46,047 nucleotides of DNA, taken from contig CP070777.1 of NCBI GenBank assembly GCA_020346225.1, positions 1,887,840 to 1,933,886 of the forward strand, given 5' to 3'. This document shows positions 8,577 through 16,424 of this stretch, piece after piece. Under the pieces are notes generated by a model that was given only the letters and a program-made list of their open reading frames with translations, was not told the origin of the DNA and made no database searches. The translations under genes were made by a program, and so were the position numbers. Every line of letters starts with the position of its first letter. The stretch's first letter is position 1. This stretch comes from Candidatus Zixiibacteriota bacterium. GTDB lineage: Bacteria; Zixibacteria; MSB-5A5; GN15; FEB-12.

Positions 8577-10865
8577 ATGGCAAAAAACCTACTTATCGTC
8601 GAGTCACCGGCCAAAACCAAAACCCTTGCACGCTTTTTGGGCAAGGGATTTAACATTATGGCCACCATCGGTCATATTCGTGACCTTCCCAAGTCCAAGC
8701 TCGGTATCGATGTCGACAACGACTTTGCCCCCGACTACACGGTGATCAAGGGCAAGGAGAAGGTTATAAGAGAACTAAAGAAAGCCTCCAAAGAGGCTGA
8801 CACCATTTACCTCGCCCCCGACCCCGACCGGGAAGGCGAGGCTATCGCCTGGCACGTCGCCCACAGCCTCGGTAAAACCTCCAAAGCAAAAATCGTCCGG
8901 GTCGCCTTCAACGAAATCACCAAGCGGGCCGTGGTGGAGGCTATCGAGTCGCCCCGCGAGATCGACATGAATCTGGTTAACGCCCAACAGGCTCGCCGCG
9001 TGCTCGACCGTATCGTCGGCTACACCGTTTCTCCCTTTTTGTGGAAAACGGTGGCCCGGAATCTTTCGGCCGGACGGGTCCAGTCGGTGGCTTTACGTCT
9101 CATAACCGAGCGGGAAGAGGCCGTCAACAATTTCCAGCCTCAGGAGTACTGGAACATCGAGGCCGAGTTCGAAACCAAAAAGAAGCGCAAGTTCACCGCC
9201 CGCCTTCACAAGATCGATGACCAGACGGTCGTGACGCCCAACGGCAATGGCAATAACCGCATCACCATCGGCTCCGAAAAAGAGGTCAAACAGTACCTTA
9301 AGGAGTTGAAAAAGGCCGCCTTCGTCGTGGACGACATAAAAAATTCCGAGCGTTCCAAAAAGCCGTCGGCACCGTTCATCACCTCCACCCTGCAGCAGGA
9401 GGCCGCCAAGAAGTACGGTTTCAGCGCCAAGCAAACCATGTCGATTGCCCAGAAGCTCTACGAAGGTATCGAGGTCGGCAAGCAGGGCTCGGTCGGTCTG
9501 ATTACCTATATGCGGACCGATTCCACGCGGGTTTCCGGCGAGGCGATCGCCGCTGTGCGGAAATTTATCGCCACGTCTTTCGGTAAAGATTATCTGCCGG
9601 CCAGACCGGTCCACTACGGCAAAAAGAAGTCTGCCCAGGACGCTCACGAGGCCATCCGGCCTACCTATATGGACTTTACCCCGGACGAGGTAAAGAAGAA
9701 CCTCACCCCCCAGCAGTACAAACTCTACTCGCTGATATTCAACCGGTTCGTGGCGTCGCAAATGCAGCCGGCCAGGTTCGACGTGCAGACCGTCATTGTC
9801 ACCGCCGGCCGCTTCCGGTTCCGCGCCGCCTCCCAGAAGGTCGCCTTCGACGGTTTCTTGCGGGTTTACCACGAAGAAAAAGAGCCCGACGAGAACGGCA
9901 ACGGCGCAAATGGCTTTACGCCGCTTCCACCGATGAAGACCAAGGACCCGCTCAAACTGCTCGAACTGACCCCGTCGCAGTCGTTCACAAAGCCCCCGGG
10001 GCGCTTTTCGGAGGCCATGCTGGTGAAGGAGCTCGAAGCCGACGGCATCGGTCGTCCGTCCACCTATGCCACGATTATTTCGACTTTGAAGGAGCGCAAG
10101 TACGTGGAGATGGATCAGCGCAAGCTCAAACCGACCGAACTCGGCATGGCCGTGGGAAAAATCCTGGTGGAGAACTTCCCCGAACTGTTCAATGTCGGGT
10201 TTACGGCCGAAATGGAACATGAGCTTGACGCCGTGGAGGAAGGATCGGATGACTGGGTCGAGGTTGTTGCCGATTTCTACGGCCCCTTCAAGGAGACCCT
10301 GGACGAGCTTAAGGGACGGGAAAAGGAAATCAAGGCATCGATGGAAGAAAAGACCGATGTCGTATGTGAAAAGTGCGGCTCACCGATGGTCATCAAGTGG
10401 GGACGTAACGGCCGCTTCCTCGCCTGCTCCTCGTACCCTGACTGCAAGTCCACGAAACCGCTCCCCGAAGAAGAGGCCCGCAGCAAAACCGATGAAGTCT
10501 GTGAGAAGTGCGGCTCCCCGATGGTTATCAAGAGCGGTCGCTTCGGGCGTTTCATGGCCTGCTCCGCCTACCCCGACTGCAAAAACACCAAAGCCATTAC
10601 CCTGGGTATCAAGTGCCCGCGGGATGGCTGCGGCGGTGACATCATCGAAAAGCAGACTAAGGGTCGCCGTATTTTTTACGGCTGCTCCCGGTACCCCAAG
10701 TGTGATTTCGCCAGCTGGGATATGCCCGTGAAGACCGAGTGTCCGGTATGTCACCACCCGTTTATGGTGCTAAAGACATCCAAGGCCAAAGGCGACTTTC
10801 ATCGTTGTCCGGAATGTAAGCACGAAATGGTGGAAAGCTCTTCCGAAAAGAAAACGGTTGGCTGA
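8577..10865 (+). CDS. topA: DNA topoisomerase I with four C-terminal zinc ribbons
   Basis: A 762-residue type IA topoisomerase that relaxes negative supercoils through a single-strand break. The TOPRIM domain (1-115) has Glu9 in 'IVESPAK' and the acidic set 'PDPDREGE' (81-88). The nucleophile is Tyr311 in 'ITYMRTDST'. The linker 'PPGRFSEAMLVKELEADGIG' and 'RPSTYATII' are canonical. The C-terminal part (about 594-755) has four Cys4 zinc ribbons: two nearly identical (each 'VCEKCGSPMVIK...SYPDCK'-like), then 'CPRDGCG...CSRYPKC' and 'CPVC...CPEC'. The near-identity of the first two suggests a recent internal duplication. No strong Shine-Dalgarno precedes the ATG. A hairpin follows the gene. Confidence 0.96.
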   Translation: MAKNLLIVESPAKTKTLARFLGKGFNIMATIGHIRDLPKSKLGIDVDNDFAPDYTVIKGKEKVIRELKKASKEADTIYLAPDPDREGEAIAWHVAHSLGKTSKAKIVRVAFNEITKRAVVEAIESPREIDMNLVNAQQARRVLDRIVGYTVSPFLWKTVARNLSAGRVQSVALRLITEREEAVNNFQPQEYWNIEAEFETKKKRKFTARLHKIDDQTVVTPNGNGNNRITIGSEKEVKQYLKELKKAAFVVDDIKNSERSKKPSAPFITSTLQQEAAKKYGFSAKQTMSIAQKLYEGIEVGKQGSVGLITYMRTDSTRVSGEAIAAVRKFIATSFGKDYLPARPVHYGKKKSAQDAHEAIRPTYMDFTPDEVKKNLTPQQYKLYSLIFNRFVASQMQPARFDVQTVIVTAGRFRFRAASQKVAFDGFLRVYHEEKEPDENGNGANGFTPLPPMKTKDPLKLLELTPSQSFTKPPGRFSEAMLVKELEADGIGRPSTYATIISTLKERKYVEMDQRKLKPTELGMAVGKILVENFPELFNVGFTAEMEHELDAVEEGSDDWVEVVADFYGPFKETLDELKGREKEIKASMEEKTDVVCEKCGSPMVIKWGRNGRFLACSSYPDCKSTKPLPEEEARSKTDEVCEKCGSPMVIKSGRFGRFMACSAYPDCKNTKAITLGIKCPRDGCGGDIIEKQTKGRRIFYGCSRYPKCDFASWDMPVKTECPVCHHPFMVLKTSKAKGDFHRCPECKHEMVESSSEKKTVG

Positions 10866-10889
10866 AGAAAATCTATATCCCTCTTCGCG

Positions 10890-10924
10890 GCCGGAACTGA
10901 TCAGTCGGTTCCGGCTTCCTCTTT
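10890..10924 (+). terminator. Probable rho-independent terminator after topA
   Basis: An 8-bp inverted repeat, GCCGGAAC (10890-10897) with GTTCCGGC (10908-10915), encloses a 10-base loop. A pyrimidine-rich tail TTCCTCTTT follows. The T-tract is imperfect, so termination may be partial. It lies directly after the topA stop and before the promoter of the recombinase gene. Confidence 0.6.
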
Positions 10925-10943
10925 GGTGGCCCCTCCAAATCAT

Positions 10944-10975
10944 TTGACCTGCATTTTGTTTTTCAATATTATAAT
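10944..10975 (+). promoter_or_regulatory. Strong sigma-70-type promoter abutting the recombinase start codon
   Basis: -35 TTGACC (10944-10949), 17-base spacer, -10 TATTAT (10967-10972); a perfect TATAAT also overlaps at 10970-10975. Transcription would begin at about 10979-10982, on top of the GTG used as the start of the xer-type gene. That implies a leaderless mRNA, or a downstream start. No ribosome binding site is visible before the GTG. Confidence 0.6.
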
Positions 10976-10978
10976 TCC

Positions 10979-11893
10979 GTGTTGCTGAAACTTCTGGACA
11001 GATACCTGAGGAAGCTGCGCTCGGACGGCCGTTATGCTCCGCGAACGGTGGATGCCTACCGTCGCGACCTGCAGCCGTGGCTGCGGTTCCTCGAGCAGAA
11101 ACATGCCGAGCTGCCCGACGCCGCCAAAAACGACCCGCTTTTCCTCCGGTTATACCTGCGGCTGCGCTCCGAGGACGGTGTCTCCAATCGCTCGCTGGCA
11201 CGGTTTCTCTCCGCCCTGTCCGGTTTTCAGCGGTTCCTCGCCCGGGACTCCGGACACCGGCCGCTGATTTTCCGGCTGCCGACCATGAAATACCGGGCCA
11301 GGATTCCGGAATTCGTCCCCCAGAGTGATGTCGGCAAGCTGTTTGAACACGACCGGGCCGTGCAGGACAACAAGCGTTTCCGTTACTGGCGTGATTTCCT
11401 CATGATCGCCATGCTTTACGCCACCGGCATTCGGCGGGAGGAACTGGCCGGTATCAAACTCGCCGACCTTGACGACCGGGCCGGCACCATTACCGTCACC
11501 GGCAAGGGCAACAAGATCAGGGTCGTCCCCGTCGGCGACGTTACCCTTGATGATCTGCGCACCTACCTGCCTCTCCGGCAGGGTCTCCTCAATGAGAGAC
11601 AGGCCCAATCACCGTATCTGTTTCTTAACAAAAACGGCGGCCGCCTGAGCTTGCGCTCTGTCGATCGTCTCGTCAAGAAGTTCGCCGCCGAGGCCGGCGT
11701 GGAACTCACTCCCCATACTCTCAGGCATTCGTTTGCCACCCACTTGCTGGAGAACGGCGCCGATTTGATGCTGATAAAGGAAATCCTGGGGCATACTTCT
11801 CTGTCCACCACTCAAAAGTACACCCACATCACCGCCGAATCGATGAAGAAAGCTTACCGGGTGGCTCATCCTCGCTCCGGGTCCAAGAAATAA
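10979..11893 (+). CDS. Tyrosine recombinase, XerC/XerD type
   Basis: A 304-residue site-specific recombinase, probably for chromosome dimer resolution at dif. The N-terminal SAM-like domain (1-100, '[20 protein letters not shown]') is followed by the catalytic domain. Its active residues are Arg152 (ATGIRREEL), Lys176 ([11 protein letters not shown]), His246 and Arg249 (HTLRHSF), His272 (LGHTSLSTT) and the nucleophile Tyr281 (QKYTHI). The position before hslV-hslU copies the Firmicute order codV-clpQ-clpY, here without trmFO. XerC cannot be told from XerD by motif alone. The GTG start sits where transcription is predicted to begin and has no ribosome binding site. hslV starts 11 bases after the stop, so they are likely cotranscribed. 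Confidence 0.93.
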   Translation: MLLKLLDRYLRKLRSDGRYAPRTVDAYRRDLQPWLRFLEQKHAELPDAAKNDPLFLRLYLRLRSEDGVSNRSLARFLSALSGFQRFLARDSGHRPLIFRLPTMKYRARIPEFVPQSDVGKLFEHDRAVQDNKRFRYWRDFLMIAMLYATGIRREELAGIKLADLDDRAGTITVTGKGNKIRVVPVGDVTLDDLRTYLPLRQGLLNERQAQSPYLFLNKNGGRLSLRSVDRLVKKFAAEAGVELTPHTLRHSFATHLLENGADLMLIKEILGHTSLSTTQKYTHITAESMKKAYRVAHPRSGSKK

Positions 11894-11904
11894 GGGGTTC
11901 GCCG

Positions 11905-12441
11905 ATGAAATTCCATGCCACTACCATTGTCGGATTGATTCATAACGGCCGGGCCGCTATGGCCGGCGACGGTCAGGTCACCTTCGATGAAACGGTCATG
12001 AAAACCAAAGCCGTCAAGATTCGAAAGATCTACGACGGAAAGATTCTCGCCGGTTTCGCCGGTGCCGTGGCCGACGCCATGGCCCTCTATGATCTGCTGG
12101 ACAAGAAAATCGAGGAGCACGACGGTAACCTGCCTAGGGCCGCCGTCGAGCTGGCCAAAGAGTGGCGCACCGACCGCACTCTCCAGAGACTCGAGGCCGT
12201 CATTGCCGTCACCGACAACAAGCACATCTTCCTGATCAGCGGCAACGGTGAAGTGATTGAACCGGATGATGGCCTGCTCGCCATCGGCTCGGGCGGTTCC
12301 TATGCTCTGGCCGCCGCCCGCGCTCTGCTTTTCGCCAACCCCGGGATGACCGCCGACAAGGTCGTCCGTAAAGCCCTGGAGATCGCCGCCGACATCTGTG
12401 TCTTCACGAACAAGAATATCAAGGTGGAAACACTTAAATGA
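11905..12441 (+). CDS. hslV: ATP-dependent protease proteolytic subunit HslV (ClpQ)
   Basis: The peptidase half of the HslUV proteasome-like complex. The 178-residue protein begins [10 protein letters not shown]: the catalytic Thr (residue 6) follows a five-residue propeptide that must be removed, instead of the single Met seen in E. coli. Conserved parts are '[10 protein letters not shown]' (20-29), '[20 protein letters not shown]', '[12 protein letters not shown]' and '[15 protein letters not shown]'. The start ATG follows AAGGGG. Its last four bases overlap the hslU start (ATGA), a sign of translational coupling and equal production of the two subunits. Confidence 0.96.
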   Translation: MKFHATTIVGLIHNGRAAMAGDGQVTFDETVMKTKAVKIRKIYDGKILAGFAGAVADAMALYDLLDKKIEEHDGNLPRAAVELAKEWRTDRTLQRLEAVIAVTDNKHIFLISGNGEVIEPDDGLLAIGSGGSYALAAARALLFANPGMTADKVVRKALEIAADICVFTNKNIKVETLK

Positions 12442-13787
12442 ACAATGACTACCCCACGCCTCGCCAGATCGTAGAACACCTCGACCGGTATATCGTTGGC
12501 CAGGCCAACGCCAAAAAATCGGTGGCTATTGCCCTTCGCAATCGCTGGCGCCGGCAAAACGCCCCCGAGGAGATGCGTCGGGAAATAATGCCCAACAATA
12601 TCATCATGATCGGCCCCACCGGTGTCGGTAAGACCGAAATCGCCAGGCGTCTCGCCGATATGGCCCGCGCGCCGTTTATAAAAGTGGAGGCCTCCAAGTT
12701 CACCGAGGTCGGGTATGTCGGCCGCGACGTCGAGTCCATGATCCGGGACCTTGTCGACATCGCCGTAAACATGGTGCGTACCGAAAAATCAAACAGCCTG
12801 CACGGAAAGGCCGAGCAGAACACCGTCGAGCGGCTCCTGGATCTCCTGTTGACACCGGCCCCCGGGACGGGAAAGGCAGGGGATGCCGACGATACAGAGC
12901 AGCCGTCGCTCGCCCGCACCCGTGAAAAATTCCGGCAGAAGCTCCTTGACGGCGATCTGGACAAACGTGAGGTCGAACTCGACGCTCCCCAGACGCCGTA
13001 TCCCGTGGTCGAGATCTTCTCACCTATGGGGATGGAGGAACTCGGCGTCAACTTCCAGGAAATGCTTTCCGGTCTCGTCCCCCAGAAGACAAAACGGCGC
13101 AAAATGTCAGTCAGGGACGCCCGCCGCCTGATTTTTAACGAAGAGCTGGGCAAACTGGTCAACATGGATGAGGTCGTCTCCGAGGCTCTCGACCGGGTTC
13201 AGGAGTCCGGTATCGTATTCGTCGATGAAATCGATAAGATCGTCGGCGATTCCTCCAAGACCGGTCCCGACGTCAGCCGGGAGGGCGTCCAACGCGATAT
13301 CTTGCCCATCGTTGAGGGTTGCGCCGTCACCACCAAGTACGGCATGGTGCGCACCGACCATATCCTCTTCATCGCCGCCGGCGCTTTTCACGCCGCCAAG
13401 CCGGCTGATCTCGTTCCCGAACTTCAGGGGCGCTTCCCCATAAGGGTCGAGCTGGATTCTCTCGCCGCCGCGGACTTTGAAAGAATCCTCACCGAGCCGA
13501 AAACGTCTCTCGTCAAGCAGTACAAGGCCCTTCTCAAAACCGAAGGAGTCAACCTGGAATTCTCTCCCGACGGTGTCAGGCAGATCGCCGCCTACGCCGA
13601 GAAAGTGAACCAGGCGTCGGAAAATATCGGAGCCCGCCGCCTCCACACCATCCTTACGACCCTGCTGGAAGACATCCTCTTTGAGCCCCCTGCCAAAAAG
13701 AAAAAAGTGGTTATCAGCGGAAAAATGGTGGCCAGGAGTCTAGACAGGATTATCGAAAACGAGGACCTCAGCCGTTATATCCTCTGA
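12438..13787 (+). CDS. hslU: ATP-dependent protease ATPase subunit HslU (ClpY)
   Basis: The AAA+ unfoldase that feeds substrates to HslV; 449 residues, typical for the family. N-terminal '[20 protein letters not shown]' (6-25), Walker [10 protein letters not shown] (about 59-67), '[20 protein letters not shown]' just downstream, and Walker B '[11 protein letters not shown]' (about 255-265) are present. Sensor regions ('[12 protein letters not shown]') and the conserved C-terminal 'DLSRYIL' that inserts into HslV are intact. The I-domain lies between about 110 and 235. It overlaps hslV by 4 bases. It ends 13 bases before the end of a convergent gene, with no clear terminator between. Confidence 0.97.
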   Translation: MNNDYPTPRQIVEHLDRYIVGQANAKKSVAIALRNRWRRQNAPEEMRREIMPNNIIMIGPTGVGKTEIARRLADMARAPFIKVEASKFTEVGYVGRDVESMIRDLVDIAVNMVRTEKSNSLHGKAEQNTVERLLDLLLTPAPGTGKAGDADDTEQPSLARTREKFRQKLLDGDLDKREVELDAPQTPYPVVEIFSPMGMEELGVNFQEMLSGLVPQKTKRRKMSVRDARRLIFNEELGKLVNMDEVVSEALDRVQESGIVFVDEIDKIVGDSSKTGPDVSREGVQRDILPIVEGCAVTTKYGMVRTDHILFIAAGAFHAAKPADLVPELQGRFPIRVELDSLAAADFERILTEPKTSLVKQYKALLKTEGVNLEFSPDGVRQIAAYAEKVNQASENIGARRLHTILTTLLEDILFEPPAKKKKVVISGKMVARSLDRIIENEDLSRYIL

Positions 13788-13800
13788 AACCGCCCGGTGG

Positions 13801-14502
13801 CTAAAGCCCGTAAATTCTTATGTCGCCGATGAAATTATTGCACGCAATGTAGAGCTTGTCGGAAGACGATTCATAATTGGCCGTCTGTGAATCGACCGTA
13901 TTGCCGAATCCGCTGGAGCGTCTCCCCATCACATCGATATCGCCTACCGAACTGGAACAGTGAATGAACACGGCCATGTCCGGCGGGGCGTAGATTCTGA
14001 TGTCGCCAATGAAACTCGAGATTATCATGCGGTTGAGACCCTCGTCCAGCGTCGCGCCATGCAGCTTTATTTCGAGATCACCAACGCCGGCGGCAATTTC
14101 CACGTCCGCCAGGCTCATGCCGTTCAGATCGACGTACATGTCGCCCAGCGTCTTTTTGTATTTCAGCTTGCCGGTCGCACAACACTCAGGGCTCTGGGAG
14201 ATTCTCGGTTGCTCGTAAACGCGGTCCGATGGCGCTCCGGATTCCGGGGGACCTGCCGGTCGCGTCTCCGGTCCCCGCTCGGCGGCCGTTTCATATCCTA
14301 CTTTGGGTGGCGCCGGAGGCTGCCAGCGGTCCGGCTTTCGCTTGCGACGAATCAGAAGCCAGAACCCCAAGCCAATGAAGAAGATGGGCAGTACCGCTGA
14401 TACCAGGTCCTCCAGATCGAATAAGTCGGTCGTCTGGCCCACCAGGAGCAGTCCCACCAGAACCAGCGTGAAGCCGAGTATCATACTGCCTTTTTGCTTC
14501 AT
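13801..14502 (-). CDS. LiaF-like membrane protein (cell-wall stress response type)
   Basis: A 233-residue protein on the minus strand. Two membrane helices at the N-terminus (about 6-24 and 33-52, 'MILGFTLVLVGLLLVGQT', 'AVLPIFFIGLGFWLLI') are followed by a basic RRKRKP stop-transfer and a Pro-rich linker (56-105). The beta-rich domain (115-233) carries repeating Gly-Asp-(L/I)-x-(I/V) motifs: 'GVGDLEIKLHG', 'FIGDIRIYAP', 'SVGDIDVMGR', 'FIGDIRIYGL'. These repeats are typical of the LiaF/DUF2154-like and putative adhesin beta-helix families, membrane regulators of envelope-stress signalling in Firmicutes. No LiaRS-type genes are adjacent, so the role here is open. The gene is divergent from argF. 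Confidence 0.72.
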   Translation of the reverse strand: MKQKGSMILGFTLVLVGLLLVGQTTDLFDLEDLVSAVLPIFFIGLGFWLLIRRKRKPDRWQPPAPPKVGYETAAERGPETRPAGPPESGAPSDRVYEQPRISQSPECCATGKLKYKKTLGDMYVDLNGMSLADVEIAAGVGDLEIKLHGATLDEGLNRMIISSFIGDIRIYAPPDMAVFIHCSSSVGDIDVMGRRSSGFGNTVDSQTANYESSSDKLYIACNNFIGDIRIYGL

Positions 14503-14548
14503 TCTACGAGAGTCCTCAACGATGCACTTCTCTCAGTCTACGCAATAT

Positions 14549-14573
14549 GGGCAACATAGTTGCCCTTGGCAAC
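14549..14573. promoter_or_regulatory. Triple alternating half-site (possible operator or switchable hairpin)
   Basis: GGGCAAC (14549-14555), GTTGCCC (14559-14565) and GGCAAC (14568-14573) lie in alternating orientation. The middle element can pair with either neighbour through 3-base or 2-3-base loops. It lies 47 bases upstream of the LiaF-like gene and about 150 bases upstream of argF, in the divergent control region. It does not resemble the AT-rich ArgR box. Function unknown. Confidence 0.4.
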
Positions 14574-14645
14574 CCTATTGTTCGTGATATGCACAAGCGG
14601 CGCGCCGGCGCCGGAGTATCATTCAGTCGGTTCCCGCCTTCACGC

Positions 14646-14673
14646 TTGACATCTCCCCGGCAAGAGCTTTACT
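14646..14673 (+). promoter_or_regulatory. Candidate promoter for argF
   Basis: A perfect -35 TTGACA (14646-14651) and a weak -10 TTTACT (14668-14673) with a 16-base spacer. It would give a leader of about 40 bases before the argF ATG at 14721. Confidence 0.45.
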
Positions 14674-14720
14674 TCCTCAGGATTTTGATATCATCGACTC
14701 AAAGCTACGAAGGAGGATAT

Positions 14721-15626
14721 ATGCCCCGCTCCCTTTGCCGGATATCTGACCTCAGCGCCGACGAAGTACACGAAGTGTTTGACCTCTGCGCCAGGATGAA
14801 GAAGAAGGAAATCGCCCCCCGACCGCTTGAAGGCAAGTCCGTCGCCTGCGTCTTCACCAAGGAATCTCTGCGCACCCGGGTTTCGTTCGAAGTCGGCATA
14901 GCCGAGCTGGGCGGACACCCGGTTTATATAACCGACCGAGAGATCAAACTGGGGGAGAGGGAGTCGGTAGCCGATGCCGCCCGGGTTCTCTCCCGTTATG
15001 TCGGGATGATTATGATTCGTACCTTCAAGCAGTCCGATGTCGAAGAGCTCGCTCGCTACGCCTCCGTGCCCATCGTTAACGGTTTGACCGACCTCGTTCA
15101 CCCCTGCCAGATACTGGGCGACTACTTCACCGCTCTTGAGCATCTGCCTCCGTCGGACAGGTTCAAGGTTGCTTATGTCGGAGACGGTAATAATGTCGCC
15201 AACAGCTGGCTCAACCTGGCTTCGATTATTCCCCTTGACTTCCGTGTCGGAACGGCGGCCGACACTCAGCCGGACCCCGAAATCGTGGCCCGGGCGAACG
15301 CCAACCCCGAGAGCCGGATCCTTATCACCGATGACCCCGTTGAGGCCGTGGCCGATGCCGATGTCGTCTACACCGATGTCTGGGCGTCTATGGGCCAGAA
15401 GCACCTGGCCGAAGAAAAGGCCGCTAAGCTTAGCAAGTACCAGGTCAATGGCAGTCTGATGAAGGCCGCTGCTCCCAACGCCATCGTCATGCACTGCCTG
15501 CCCGCCGAGCGGGGGAGAGAGATTACCGATGACGTTATGGACGGCCCCCAGTCCGTGGTTTTTGATGAGGCCGAGAATCGCCTGCACATCCAGAAGGCAA
15601 TTATGGCCTTCCTCCTGAGCCATTAG
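14721..15626 (+). CDS. argF: Ornithine carbamoyltransferase
   Basis: Makes citrulline from ornithine and carbamoyl phosphate (arginine biosynthesis, cytoplasm). The 301-residue protein has the carbamoyl-phosphate motif SLRTR (in 'FTKESLRTRVSFEVG'), 'VHPCQ', the ornithine-binding 'DVWASMGQ' and the catalytic 'HCLPAERG', then 'PQSVVFDEAENRLHIQKA'. These fit true OTCase rather than the acetyl- or succinyl-ornithine variants. The start at 14721 was chosen because AGGAGG lies at 14711-14716 and the family N-terminus begins here. An in-frame ATG at 14547 would add 58 residues of unrelated sequence. No other arginine genes are adjacent. Confidence 0.95.
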   Translation: MPRSLCRISDLSADEVHEVFDLCARMKKKEIAPRPLEGKSVACVFTKESLRTRVSFEVGIAELGGHPVYITDREIKLGERESVADAARVLSRYVGMIMIRTFKQSDVEELARYASVPIVNGLTDLVHPCQILGDYFTALEHLPPSDRFKVAYVGDGNNVANSWLNLASIIPLDFRVGTAADTQPDPEIVARANANPESRILITDDPVEAVADADVVYTDVWASMGQKHLAEEKAAKLSKYQVNGSLMKAAAPNAIVMHCLPAERGREITDDVMDGPQSVVFDEAENRLHIQKAIMAFLLSH

Positions 15627-15779
15627 GCCCGCTCGGAGAGGCCGTCTGATTTCACCTTATCTGAAATCGATTGTCACCGGACACTTCCACAAATCCCGCC
15701 CTGCTGCCGGATGTTGCTGCCAATCAATGAATTAGCATGACGTTCCACTGATGGCATCGTCCTTGCTCCCAATCTAATT

Positions 15780-16295
15780 GTGAAAACACAATCGTCACCC
15801 TTGAAGGGGTACATAGCCGCTTTCATCAACCCGAAACTGGACCCCTCACTTGAGGCTAGGGGGCTTTCTGCCGGTATGATCTGCTTCGCGATACCGGATT
15901 ATGGTATTCTTTTCCGGTGTCGTACCGAAGGTTCTCTGCTCGACCTCGAGTTCAGTGCCTTCTTCTCGTTGCTCGAGTTTGTCAAATCGAAACTTAAGGA
16001 AGAGAATATACGAAATGTCGAGATTTATTCGTCGAATCCGACCTTTGTCTTTTCTTTCTCGAAAAACTCGGCCAGCATGCCGGTCGGCAGTGCCCGCCGA
16101 CAACTGCTTTCGCAATATCTCAAGGCCATGAAGATCGCCGTTTCATATGTCAAACCGGTGGCCAACAAAGCCCTGCTCTCACCTGCCCATTACCCGTCCC
16201 TGCCCGCCGATCAGACGGTTAAGCTCAATCTCGACCCGGCCGATCTTAACCGGGTTGAATTTAAACCCTTTCAAACGGGCGTCAAAGTCTCCTGA
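15780..16295 (+). CDS. Uncharacterised protein
   Basis: A 171-residue protein that I do not recognise. It starts at GTG 15780 with no visible ribosome binding site, so the start is uncertain. The middle (about 25-95) alternates strand and helix: 'SAGMICFAIPDYGILFRC...LEFSAFFSLLEFVKSKLKEENIRNVEIYSSNP'. This is vaguely like an RNase H-type fold in its strand-strand-helix-strand order, but the acidic catalytic residues are not clearly placed. The C-terminal part (120-171) is Pro/Leu-rich. No signal peptide or membrane segment. It is separated from argF by 153 bases and from the M28 gene by 130 bases, so it is probably a single-gene unit. Confidence 0.6.
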   Translation: MKTQSSPLKGYIAAFINPKLDPSLEARGLSAGMICFAIPDYGILFRCRTEGSLLDLEFSAFFSLLEFVKSKLKEENIRNVEIYSSNPTFVFSFSKNSASMPVGSARRQLLSQYLKAMKIAVSYVKPVANKALLSPAHYPSLPADQTVKLNLDPADLNRVEFKPFQTGVKVS

Positions 16296-16308
16296 AACGG
16301 GATTTATC

Positions 16309-16336
16309 TTGACAAATATCCGCTGTAAGTTAAATT
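16309..16336 (+). promoter_or_regulatory. Promoter of the first M28 peptidase gene
   Basis: A perfect -35 TTGACA (16309-16314), 16-base spacer, -10 TAAATT (16331-16336; four of six). The leader would be about 80 bases, ending in GGGAGG ahead of the GTG at 16425. The spacing from -35 to start codon (116 bases) is close to that of the second copy (123 bases). Confidence 0.6.
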
Positions 16337-16424
16337 GAGACAGTTACTTTAGTTACAACCGCAACTGCTTGTACCAGTCTCAGTTGTGATAGCTGGATCA
16401 AACTTATAATTCTCGGGAGGTCTT

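Noticed and set aside
9093-10220. 375-residue minus-strand open frame opposite topA
   Set aside because: Antisense to the topoisomerase catalytic region with no independent support.
14547-14720. N-terminal extension of argF
   Set aside because: It has no match to OTCase, contains the promoter-like TTGACA, and AGGAGG immediately precedes the ATG at 14721.
15627-15779. Possible promoter and leader for the orphan gene
   Set aside because: A TCTAAT lies just before the GTG but without an acceptable -35; not enough to call.
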